From NCBI GenBank assembly GCA_947175655.1, contig CAMWNQ010000068.1, positions 1 to 9,033 of the forward strand: 9,033 nucleotides of DNA, read 5' to 3'. The translations under genes were made by a program, and so were the position numbers. This DNA comes from an uncultured Clostridia bacterium (lineage in GTDB: Bacteria > Bacillota > Clostridia > Oscillospirales > Ruminococcaceae). A model generated the notes under the pieces. The model worked only from the letters and a program-made list of their open reading frames with translations, searched no databases and was not told where the DNA came from. Shown here piece after piece: positions 1-6,614 of this stretch; position 1 is the first letter of the stretch; every line of letters starts with the position of its first letter.

Positions 1-1012
1 ATATACAACATTTGCTGTTTTAACGTCTGGAGATAATGGATTTCATAGCTGTGCAAAGAAAATTTTAAAAACGCTTAAAAAGAATGAACATTTTGAAATT
101 TCATTTATAAGTGGCATTTCATCTCCTGTTTATTTTTGCAGTAAGATAAAAAAATACTGGTCAGAGATGAAATTTATCAGTCTTCACGGAACTGAGAATA
201 ATATAATAAGAAATATAGCATCAAAAAGAAACTGTTTTTTTCTTCTTGGAGGAAATATCACTGCTGGAGATATTTCTCGTAAGATGTGTGATTATGGAAT
301 GAAGGATATAGAGGTATATATAGGCGAAAATCTTGCTTTTGAGAATGAAAAAATTTATACAGGGTACGCAAAGGATTTTATATCGCTGAATACCGGAAAA
401 CTTGCAGTAATGGTGACGGAAAATCTACATTATGAAAGATATGTTAAAGTCGGCATATCAGATAATGAATTTATACGTGAAAAAATACCAATGACTAAAT
501 CAGAAGTAAGAGCCGTGATAATATCAAGACTTTGCATTGAAAAAGAAAGTATATGCTGGGATATAGGTTGCGGAACAGGTTCAGTATCTGTTGAAATGGC
601 ATTGCAGTGTCCAGATGGCAAAGTTTATTCAGTAGACAAGAATTCTGATGCTGTCAGACTTACTGAGATAAATTCAAAAAAATTCTTTTGTGATAATATA
701 GAAGTAATACACGGTTCAGCACCCAAATGCATTGAAAATCTTGAAGTGCCTGATATTGTTTTTATAGGAGGCTCTGCCGGACAGATTGGCAGTATTTTTG
801 ATGTAATTTATAAAAAAAATCCATTGGCAAATATAGTTATAACAGCGGTATCACTTGAAACTTTAAGTGAAGTTTTAAGTAAGTTTGAATCGTTTGCAGT
901 AACACCTGAAATAACACAGGTTAATTTTTCAAGGGCAAAAAAAATCGGAAATCATACAATGCTGAGTTCTGAAAATCCGATATTTATTATAAGCAATAAA
1001 GGGCTGATATAA
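1..1012 (+). CDS. cbiET: CbiE-CbiT fusion: precorrin-6B/cobalt-precorrin-7 C5-methyltransferase and C15-methyltransferase/decarboxylase (5' partial)
   Basis: This SAM-dependent enzyme methylates the corrin ring at C5 (CbiE) and C15 with loss of the C12 acetate CO2 (CbiT). The frame is open from base 2, the first full codon, giving 336 visible residues, so the ATG at 167 is internal. The opening residues VLTSGDNGFHS match the CbiE SGDPGF motif and are followed by GISS, SLHGT and LLGGNITAGDIS. I estimate that about 70 N-terminal residues are missing. The CbiT half starts near visible residue 150 with GISDNEFIREKIPMTKSEVR and has the SAM-binding motif DIGCGTGSVS near residues 187-196. The two halves are joined in one frame with no stop. 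The same fusion is known as CobL in the aerobic pathway and also occurs in anaerobes, so it does not decide the route. The stop overlaps cbiA by one base (TAATG). Confidence 0.95.
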   Translation, partial: YTTFAVLTSGDNGFHSCAKKILKTLKKNEHFEISFISGISSPVYFCSKIKKYWSEMKFISLHGTENNIIRNIASKRNCFFLLGGNITAGDISRKMCDYGMKDIEVYIGENLAFENEKIYTGYAKDFISLNTGKLAVMVTENLHYERYVKVGISDNEFIREKIPMTKSEVRAVIISRLCIEKESICWDIGCGTGSVSVEMALQCPDGKVYSVDKNSDAVRLTEINSKKFFCDNIEVIHGSAPKCIENLEVPDIVFIGGSAGQIGSIFDVIYKKNPLANIVITAVSLETLSEVLSKFESFAVTPEITQVNFSRAKKIGNHTMLSSENPIFIISNKGLI

Positions 1013-2382
1013 TGAAAAATAATCGAAAAATAAGAAGATTTATAATATCCGGAACTAACAGCGGTTGCGGAAAAACAACAGTTATCTGTGCTGTGATGAA
1101 AAGACTTATAAGTGATGGTTTAAAAGTATCATCATTCAAATGTGGCCCTGATTATATTGACCCGATGTTTCATCGTGAAATTATAGGTACAGATTCATAT
1201 AATCTTGACAGCTTTTTTTGTGATGATAATACTTTAAAATATTTATTTTATGAAAACAGCAAAGGCGATATATCAGTTGTTGAAGGAGTAATGGGCTTTT
1301 ATGATGGAGTTAATGGTAAGGCATCATCTTATGAAATATCACAGATTTTGAATATACCTGCAATTATAGTTATTGACTGTAAGGGTATGAGTACATCAAT
1401 AGGAGCAGTTATCAAGGGTTTTTTGCTATACAGACAGCCCAATAACATAAAAGGATTTATTTTTAACAGGCTTCCCGAAAAACTTACAGACTATATAAAA
1501 ACTATTTGTGCTGAACTCAATACAGAATTTCTGGGCTATATTCCGGAATGCAAGAATATATCGATTAAAAGTCGTAATCTTGGACTTCTGATGCCTGATG
1601 AAATAGATAAATTGCAGGAGAAAACAAATATTTTAAGTGAAATTGTAAAAAATACAATAGATATAAAAAGAATTCTGGAAATATCTTCAAATAATACTGA
1701 TTTTCCTGAATTTTTAACTTCTGATATAAAAAAGGTATGCAGTCCGGAGAACGGTTTGAAAATAGGCATTGCAAGAGATAAAGCATTTTCTTTTATATAT
1801 CAGGATAATATAAATATTCTTAAAAAAATGGGATGTGAAATTGAATTTTTCTCACCTCTCAGAGACAAAAAACTTCCTTCCGGAATATCTGGTATAATTT
1901 TAAGCGGAGGATATCCAGAACTGTACATAAAAGAACTTACTGAAAATAAATCTTTTATTGAGGATATCAGAAATAAAATAAACAATAATATTCCAATCAT
2001 TGCCGAATGCGGAGGTTTTATGTATCTTCATAAAATGCTTGATGATTTTGAGTCGGTGGGAGTTGTTGATGGTAAGGCTTTCAAAACTGAAAAACTTCAG
2101 AGATTCGGATATATCAATATTCAGGCTCAGAAAGATAATATTTTATGCAGAAAAGGTGAAACAATACCGGCTCACGAATTTCATTACTGGGACAGTACCA
2201 GTTGTGGAACGGATTTTAAAGCTTTTAAGGCAAGTAACAATAAATCTTGGAAATGTGTTCATGCAGGAGAAAATTATTATATGGGATTTCCACATATTTA
2301 TTTTTATTCAAATCCTGAAACTGCGGAAAATTTTTTAAAGAGATGTATAAAATACAGGAGAGAAAAAAGTGAAAAGAATTAA
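1012..2382 (+). CDS. cbiA: Cobyrinate a,c-diamide synthase CbiA
   Basis: This cytosolic ATP- and glutamine-dependent enzyme amidates the a and c acetate side chains of (cobalt-)cobyrinate. It has 456 residues, the usual family length. The N-terminal dethiobiotin-synthetase-like ATPase domain has the P-loop GTNSGCGKTT (residues 14-23), KCGPDYIDPMFH (43-54) and EGVMGFYDG (91-99). The C-terminal class I glutamine amidotransferase-like domain runs from about residue 248, with LSGGYPELY (297-305), the nucleophile Cys333 in AECGGFMYL, and His428 in FPHIYFYSNP. Both domains look intact. The ATG shares one base with the cbiET stop. A modest AAAGGG (998-1003) lies 8 bases upstream, so coupled translation is likely. 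The tail overlaps cobT by 14 bases. The aerobic homologue CobB acts on hydrogenobyrinate and is usually distinct in sequence; I prefer CbiA, given the clostridial context. Confidence 0.96.
   Translation: MKNNRKIRRFIISGTNSGCGKTTVICAVMKRLISDGLKVSSFKCGPDYIDPMFHREIIGTDSYNLDSFFCDDNTLKYLFYENSKGDISVVEGVMGFYDGVNGKASSYEISQILNIPAIIVIDCKGMSTSIGAVIKGFLLYRQPNNIKGFIFNRLPEKLTDYIKTICAELNTEFLGYIPECKNISIKSRNLGLLMPDEIDKLQEKTNILSEIVKNTIDIKRILEISSNNTDFPEFLTSDIKKVCSPENGLKIGIARDKAFSFIYQDNINILKKMGCEIEFFSPLRDKKLPSGISGIILSGGYPELYIKELTENKSFIEDIRNKINNNIPIIAECGGFMYLHKMLDDFESVGVVDGKAFKTEKLQRFGYINIQAQKDNILCRKGETIPAHEFHYWDSTSCGTDFKAFKASNNKSWKCVHAGENYYMGFPHIYFYSNPETAENFLKRCIKYRREKSEKN
2356..2362 (+). promoter_or_regulatory. 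Ribosome binding site that fixes the GTG start of cobT
   Basis: AGGAGAG lies inside the last codons of cbiA, 6 bases before GTG at 2369. No ATG in this frame lies near it, and the GTG start gives the normal CobT N-terminus (MKRIKNILPLDYEAV). Confidence 0.8.
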
Positions 2383-3415
2383 AAATATACTGCCTCTTGA
2401 TTATGAAGCTGTCAGGAGGTCAAAAACACACTGGGATAATATAGCCAAGCCTCTTAACAGTCTTGGACTTCTTGAAAAGGCTGTTATGCAAATAGCAGGA
2501 ATTACCGGAGATGAAAATGTAAATATTGATAAAAGATATGTAGTTATTATGTGTGCCGATAACGGTGTTGTCGCAGAGGGAGTTACTCAAACAGGAAGTG
2601 AAGTAACAGCAATAGTAGCTGATGCAATATCTAATGGAACATCAAATATAAGCAGAATGGCGTATACTTTTAATACAGAAACAATAGCAGTTGATATCGG
2701 AATGAATACAGATTCCGAAAATAAAAGGATAATCAGAAAAAAAATTGCATATGGTACAAATAATATTATGAAAGAACCTGCAATGACTGTTTCTCAGGCA
2801 GAAAGGGCAATATCTGCCGGAATAGATATTGTTTCAGAATTAAAGACTAAAGATGTAAAAATTATAGTTACAGGAGAAATGGGAATAGGAAATACAACAA
2901 CTTCCAGTGCATTGTCATCAGTTATGCTTGACATTGAAGCTGAAAGAGTTACGGGCAAGGGTGCAGGACTTGATGCAGAAGGCATATTGCATAAAATTGA
3001 AGTGATAAAGAATGCTATAAAAAGAAGTAATCCGGACAGAAATAATCCTTTGGAGCTTCTTTCCGAACTGGGAGGATATGATATTGCTGGAATGACAGGA
3101 TTATTTTTAGGTGGTGCAATATATCGTGTACCGGTTATTATAGATGGTATAATATCAGCAGTATCAGCACTGATAGCATATAAAATATGTCCGGCAGTAC
3201 GTGATTTTATGCTTTGCTCCCACGTTTCAAGAGAACCGGCAGGCAGAATGATTCTTGATGCTCTCAATCTTAAACCTCTTATAAATGCAGAACTCTGTTT
3301 GGGAGAAGGTACAGGGGGAATTCTGCTTATTCCATTGCTGGACAGTGCATTGTCGGTATATAATTCATCTCATAAGTTTGAAAATCTTCCAATGGAAAGG
3401 TATGTTGAATTTTAA
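2369..3415 (+). CDS. cobT: Nicotinate-nucleotide:dimethylbenzimidazole phosphoribosyltransferase CobT
   Basis: CobT transfers phosphoribose from nicotinate mononucleotide to the lower-ligand base, giving alpha-ribazole phosphate for nucleotide loop assembly. It has 348 residues, typical for the family. Visible hallmarks are KPLNSLGLLE (27-36), CADNGVVAEGVTQTG (62-76), TGEMGIGNTTTSSAL (168-182), VTGKGAGLD (194-202), SHVSREPAG (284-292) and LGEGTGG (311-317). Glu313 in the last motif corresponds to the catalytic Glu317 of the Salmonella enzyme. The start is GTG, supported by a good ribosome binding site, and overlaps cbiA by 14 bases. The stop overlaps cobU by one base. The base pocket loop reads EGVTQTG where the enterobacterial form, from memory, reads closer to EGVSAYP. 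The natural lower ligand therefore cannot be assumed to be dimethylbenzimidazole. Confidence 0.97.
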   Translation: MKRIKNILPLDYEAVRRSKTHWDNIAKPLNSLGLLEKAVMQIAGITGDENVNIDKRYVVIMCADNGVVAEGVTQTGSEVTAIVADAISNGTSNISRMAYTFNTETIAVDIGMNTDSENKRIIRKKIAYGTNNIMKEPAMTVSQAERAISAGIDIVSELKTKDVKIIVTGEMGIGNTTTSSALSSVMLDIEAERVTGKGAGLDAEGILHKIEVIKNAIKRSNPDRNNPLELLSELGGYDIAGMTGLFLGGAIYRVPVIIDGIISAVSALIAYKICPAVRDFMLCSHVSREPAGRMILDALNLKPLINAELCLGEGTGGILLIPLLDSALSVYNSSHKFENLPMERYVEF

Positions 3416-3948
3416 TGTTTATACTTGTTACGGGAGGGTCAAAGTGCAGAAAATCTGCAATAGCGGAAAGTCTTTTTAATAATTTCAGATACAGAAAATT
3501 TTACATAGCCACAATGATGCCTTATGGAGATGATGCAGAAAAGACTATTAAAAGACATCATAAAATGCGAATGGGCAAAGGTTTTGAAACTATAGAAAAA
3601 TATACTGATGTAAATAATATAAATATTCCTGAAAAATGTGGAGTGCTTTTAGAATGTATAGGAAATCTGTGTGCAAATGAGATGTTTAATGATATGTGTA
3701 ATAATATATTAAAAAATCCGATTGAGAAGATAACAGAAAACATAAAATATATTTCCCAAAAATCAGAATTGTTTGTTGCAGTAACAAATGAAGTTGGAAG
3801 TGACGGAACAGAATATTCTCCGGAAACTATGGAATATATAAAAAATCTTGGAAAAATCAACTGTAATCTTACATCAATAGCTGATGTTGTTATTGAATGT
3901 ATATATGGTATACCTGTATTTATAAAAGGAGATGTGAAATTATGCTGA
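3415..3948 (+). CDS. cobU: CobU-family adenosylcobinamide kinase/guanylyltransferase, altered P-loop
   Basis: The CobU family phosphorylates adenosylcobinamide and then transfers GMP to it, giving AdoCbi-GDP for CobS. This protein has 177 residues, close to the usual 180. Matches include ILVTGG (3-8), YIATMMPYGDDAE (30-42), a double His (48-49) where the family's guanylylated histidine sits, VLLECIGNLCANEMF (77-91), VTNEVG (123-128) and YGIPVFIKG (164-172). The P-loop reads GGSKCRKS (7-14): Arg12 replaces the Gly that normally precedes the catalytic Lys-Ser. The usual GIVP after NEVG is replaced by SDGTEYSP. It may be a working clostridial variant or may have lost one activity. No strong ribosome binding site is close: GGAAAGG (3394-3400) sits 14 bases away, so translation probably depends on coupling to cobT through TAATG. 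A second CobU-like gene lies just past cobS. Confidence 0.88.
   Translation: MFILVTGGSKCRKSAIAESLFNNFRYRKFYIATMMPYGDDAEKTIKRHHKMRMGKGFETIEKYTDVNNINIPEKCGVLLECIGNLCANEMFNDMCNNILKNPIEKITENIKYISQKSELFVAVTNEVGSDGTEYSPETMEYIKNLGKINCNLTSIADVVIECIYGIPVFIKGDVKLC
3926..3932 (+). promoter_or_regulatory. Ribosome binding site that fixes the cobS start
   Basis: AAGGAGA lies 9 bases before ATG at 3942. The longer reading from ATG 3897 would add 15 residues (starting MYIWYTC) that are only the out-of-frame shadow of the cobU tail, so 3942 is chosen. Confidence 0.8.
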
Positions 3949-4715
3949 ACTCTTTTATATCGGCATTGGCGATGTATTCAAGAATACCTGTTCCAGAAAT
4001 AGAATGGAATGAAAAAAATCACAGATATTCGCTTTGTTTTTTCCCTTTTATAGGACTGATAATAGGATTTTTTGAATATTTATGGGGAACTTTCTGTGAG
4101 TATTACATAACCGGAAGATTTTTTTATTCTGTTATAGCCGTGGCGATACCAGTAATGATAACTGGCGGAATACATCTTGACGGATTTTGTGATGTACTTG
4201 ATGCTAAGTATTCATATGCTGAAAAGGAAAAAAAACTTGAAATTATGAAAGATTCTAGAGTAGGAGCTTTTGCGGTTATTGGAATTGTGATTTATTTTCT
4301 TGTGCAGTCTGGATTTTATTCAGAGATAAGCAGTGAAAACAGTTTTTTATCTATGACTGCTTTATTTGTAATATCTAGAGCATTAAGCGGAATTGGTGCA
4401 ATAACTTTAAAATGTGCAAAGAAAAATGGTACACTTCAAAACTTTTCCGAACCGGCAGACAGAAAAATTACTGTTTTTGTTTTAATTTCAGTTTATACTT
4501 TATGCATTCTATGGCTTATATATATTGATATTCTTTGCGGTATAGGAATACTGGCAGTTTCAGTTTTATGTTTTTTATATTACAGACATTTTTCATATAA
4601 GACCTTCGGAGGTATTACCGGAGATTTGGCAGGATATTTTTTACAGATGTGTGAAATTGTAATGTTGGGAACAGTTTTGATTGTTGATGTTATAGAAAGA
4701 GGTGTTTGCTGTTAA
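3942..4715 (+). CDS. cobS: Cobalamin synthase CobS (adenosylcobinamide-GDP ribazoletransferase)
   Basis: CobS is the integral membrane enzyme that joins AdoCbi-GDP to alpha-ribazole (phosphate), completing the coenzyme skeleton. It has 257 residues from ATG 3942, the usual size. The N-terminus SFISALAMYSRIPVP matches the family start. GGIHLDGFCDVLDA (75-88) carries the conserved acidic residues thought to bind metal and substrate, MKDSRVGAFAVIG (102-114) follows, and GGITGDLAGY (223-232) is the C-terminal conserved motif. Hydrophobic stretches near residues 33-48, 60-77, 108-124, 138-154, 176-197, 199-213 and 236-250 suggest six or seven membrane segments. The start overlaps cobU by 7 bases and the stop overlaps the next gene by one base. 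Its place between two CobU-like genes puts substrate producer and consumer side by side. Confidence 0.95.
   Translation: MLNSFISALAMYSRIPVPEIEWNEKNHRYSLCFFPFIGLIIGFFEYLWGTFCEYYITGRFFYSVIAVAIPVMITGGIHLDGFCDVLDAKYSYAEKEKKLEIMKDSRVGAFAVIGIVIYFLVQSGFYSEISSENSFLSMTALFVISRALSGIGAITLKCAKKNGTLQNFSEPADRKITVFVLISVYTLCILWLIYIDILCGIGILAVSVLCFLYYRHFSYKTFGGITGDLAGYFLQMCEIVMLGTVLIVDVIERGVCC
4698..4704 (+). promoter_or_regulatory. Ribosome binding site for the short CobU-like gene
   Basis: AGAGGTG lies 10 bases before ATG at 4715. It is only one base from a TTG at 4706, which is too close, so ATG 4715 (in TAATG with the cobS stop) is the supported start. Confidence 0.65.
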
Positions 4716-5107
4716 TGATAATAATAACAGGCGGAGCATATCAGGGAAAGAAAGATTATGTAGAAAAAACATATAATATTTCAAAATGTCAGATGCTCAA
4801 CGGCAAAGAATGCAGTACGGAAGATTTGATACAGACAAAATGCGTATATAATTTTCATTTTTTTATAAAAAGGGATAGTGATATTTTTAATACTGCTAAA
4901 AGACTTGTATCTGAAAATCCGGATATAATTATTATTACTGATGAAATAGGAAGCGGAATAATTCCCCTTGATAAGAATGAAAGAATATGGCGTGAAAATA
5001 CAGGAAAAATATGCTGTTATCTAGTAAGATATGCAGAAACAGTAGTAAGATTAAACTGTGGATTGCCGTTGATTTTAAAGAATGTTGGAAAGGAGATTAA
5101 AAAATGA
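4715..5107 (+). CDS. Short CobU-like P-loop protein, function uncertain
   Basis: This 130-residue protein resembles CobU at both ends but lacks the middle. The N-terminus MIIITGGAYQGKKDY gives a P-loop-like GGAYQGKK (6-13), in which Lys13 replaces the Ser/Thr that normally follows Gly-Lys. The C-terminal half has TDEIGSGIIP (75-84), matching the CobU NEVGxGIVP motif, then WRENTGKIC (92-100), which resembles the FRDxxGxxN region, and NCGLPLILK (114-122). The YIAT segment and the His-containing RIxxHR segment are absent, so classical guanylylation through that His is not possible. Position right after cobS, with a one-base overlap, and before cobC with ATGA supports a role in nucleotide loop assembly. 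It could be a kinase-only form, a partner of the first CobU, a cobinamide-binding regulator, or a decaying duplicate. The frame is intact. I recall similar short proteins in clostridial B12 operons but cannot verify this here. Confidence 0.75.
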   Translation: MIIITGGAYQGKKDYVEKTYNISKCQMLNGKECSTEDLIQTKCVYNFHFFIKRDSDIFNTAKRLVSENPDIIIITDEIGSGIIPLDKNERIWRENTGKICCYLVRYAETVVRLNCGLPLILKNVGKEIKK

Positions 5108-5649
5108 GGATTATATTTATCCGTCACAGTCAGACTATAGGTAATATGGAAAAAAGATATATAGGTGTAACTGATGAAGAATTATATGTTATTCCTGAAA
5201 GGAAGTATCCGGAATGTGAAATAATAGTATCGAGTCCGCTGAAACGCTGTATACAGACAGCAAATATTATTTACCCTGCAAAGAGAGTAGATATATTCAA
5301 TGATTTGCGTGAGATTGATTTCGGAGATTTTGAAGGCAAAAATTATAAAGAATTAGAAAATAATTCTGATTATCAACAATGGATTAACAGTAATGGAACC
5401 ATAAGTTTTCCAAATGGTGAAGACTACAGAACTTTTAAAGACAGATGCTGTAAAGTATTTGAAATAATTACAGAAAAATATAAAAAATCTGACTCAATAG
5501 CATTTGTAGTACATGGCGGAACCATAATGTCAATACTGGAAAGATTTGCCACTCCAAAAATGAATTTCTATGATTATCAGATTAAAAACAACAGCGGATA
5601 TATTACAAACTATGACGGAAAAAATATTTTAATCAGAGAGAAAATATGA
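5104..5649 (+). CDS. cobC: Alpha-ribazole/adenosylcobalamin phosphatase CobC (histidine phosphatase family)
   Basis: CobC removes the 5' phosphate from alpha-ribazole phosphate or from adenosylcobalamin phosphate at the end of the pathway. It has 181 residues. The phosphatase signature is RHSQT (7-11) with catalytic His8; the usual RHG has Ser in place of Gly. Other family features are SSPLKRCIQTA (43-53), LREIDFGDFEGKNYKEL (68-84) with Glu70 as the likely acid, and VHGGT (136-140) with the second His137. The REIDFGDFEGK stretch and the operon context favour CobC over a general phosphoglycerate mutase-like enzyme. A strong AAGGAGA (5090-5096) lies 7 bases before the ATG. The gene overlaps the previous one by ATGA and the next by ATGA. 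Confidence 0.93.
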   Translation: MRIIFIRHSQTIGNMEKRYIGVTDEELYVIPERKYPECEIIVSSPLKRCIQTANIIYPAKRVDIFNDLREIDFGDFEGKNYKELENNSDYQQWINSNGTISFPNGEDYRTFKDRCCKVFEIITEKYKKSDSIAFVVHGGTIMSILERFATPKMNFYDYQIKNNSGYITNYDGKNILIREKI

Positions 5650-6614
5650 ATATATTAATTTTAAGTTTACCAATAATAATAGGATTTGTAATTGATTGCA
5701 TATTGGGAGACCCTTATAATTTTCCTCATCCTATAAGGTTTATAGGAAATATGATTATGAAACTGGAAAAAATAATGTTCAGAAAATTTCCGGAGAATCT
5801 ATATAAAGGCGGTCTGATAATGTCATTTATTGTGATTGTTTTGTCATCAGCAGTTCCATTGGTATTGTTAATAATATGCTATAAAACAAATATAATTCTT
5901 GGAATTATTATTGAAAGCATAATGATTTATTATATCATAGCACCAAGATGTCTTAAAGATGAAAGTATGAAAGTATATAAGGCACTTAAAGAAAATGATG
6001 TTGAAAAAGCCAGATATGCAGTTTCAATGATAGTCGGACGTGATACTAATGCTCTTGATAAAGACGGGATAATAAAAGCTTCTGTGGAAACGGTTGCCGA
6101 AAATACATCAGACGGTGTTACAGCTCCTTTATTTTATATTATGTTTGGCGGAGCAGTTCTGGGATTTTTTTATAAATCAGCAAATACTATGGATTCTATG
6201 GTAGGATATAAAAATGACAAGTACAGGGATTTCGGAAGATTTCCGGCAAGATTTGATGATGTTCTTAATTTTATTCCTTCAAGACTTACAGCTGTTCTTA
6301 TGATTATTTCTGCATATATCTTAAAGCTTGACTGGAAAAATGCATTTAAAATCTGGAAGCGTGACAGAAGAAAACACGCAAGTCCTAATTCTGCTCAGAC
6401 TGAAGCAGTATGTGCAGGAGCTTTAAATATAAGACTTGCAGGAGATGCATATTATTTCGGCAAGCTCCATAAAAAACAGTATATTGGAGATAATATAAGA
6501 CCTGTCAAATCAGATGATATCCGTCTTGCAAATATGCTTATGTATTGCACAACAATTCTGATGCTTTTTATATCTGTCGCAGTAAGAATGATAATATTAG
6601 AGGTGATATTTTGA
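5646..6614 (+). CDS. cbiB: Adenosylcobinamide-phosphate synthase CbiB
   Basis: CbiB is the membrane enzyme that attaches aminopropanol (phosphate) to the f propionate of adenosylcobyric acid. It has 322 residues, usual for the family. Conserved segments are GDPYNFPHPIRFIGNMI (21-37), MIVGRDTNALD (128-138), ASVETVAENTSDGVTAP (145-161), ANTMDSMVGYKNDKYRDFGR (179-198), ARFDDVLNFIPSRLTA (201-216) and SPNSAQTEAVCAGALNIRL (246-264). Hydrophobic segments near 1-20, 57-79, 82-99, 160-176, 208-228 and 294-320 fit a multi-pass membrane protein. The ribosome binding site is weak (AGAGAG, 5635-5640), but the ATGA overlap with cobC allows coupling. The stop lies in TTGA, shared with the TTG start of cobD, whose product is the precursor of the arm that CbiB installs. 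Confidence 0.96.
   Translation: MNILILSLPIIIGFVIDCILGDPYNFPHPIRFIGNMIMKLEKIMFRKFPENLYKGGLIMSFIVIVLSSAVPLVLLIICYKTNIILGIIIESIMIYYIIAPRCLKDESMKVYKALKENDVEKARYAVSMIVGRDTNALDKDGIIKASVETVAENTSDGVTAPLFYIMFGGAVLGFFYKSANTMDSMVGYKNDKYRDFGRFPARFDDVLNFIPSRLTAVLMIISAYILKLDWKNAFKIWKRDRRKHASPNSAQTEAVCAGALNIRLAGDAYYFGKLHKKQYIGDNIRPVKSDDIRLANMLMYCTTILMLFISVAVRMIILEVIF
6599..6605 (+). promoter_or_regulatory. Ribosome binding site that fixes the TTG start of cobD
   Basis: AGAGGTG lies 5 bases before TTG at 6611. The alternative ATG at 6545 would add 22 residues with no CobD similarity, which are the frame shadow of the cbiB C-terminus. No ATG or GTG in frame is better placed. Confidence 0.75.

Noticed and set aside
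1..160. Cobalamin riboswitch or promoter at the left edge
   Set aside because: This stretch is CbiE coding sequence; no B12-box-like element or promoter is visible.
167..169. ATG at 167 as the start of the first gene
   Set aside because: The frame is open back to base 2 and the 55 residues before it match CbiE, so this Met is internal.
812..944. Two runs of eight A (812-819 and 937-944) as possible slippage sites in cbiET
   Set aside because: Such runs are expected in AT-rich DNA with many AAA codons, and the normal frame gives an intact CbiT domain.
2000..2338. 112-residue open frame on the plus strand
   Set aside because: It lies within the amidotransferase domain of cbiA in another frame and has no family features.
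2794..3267. 157-residue open frame on the minus strand
   Set aside because: It lies fully inside cobT, whose motifs are intact, and shows no recognisable domain; an antisense shadow.
3897..3941. Upstream ATG extension of cobS
   Set aside because: The added residues are a shadow of the cobU tail, and the ribosome binding site at 3926-3932 fits ATG 3942.
6545..6610. Upstream ATG extension of cobD
   Set aside because: It overlaps the cbiB C-terminus by 70 bases and adds no CobD-like sequence; TTG 6611 has a proper binding site.
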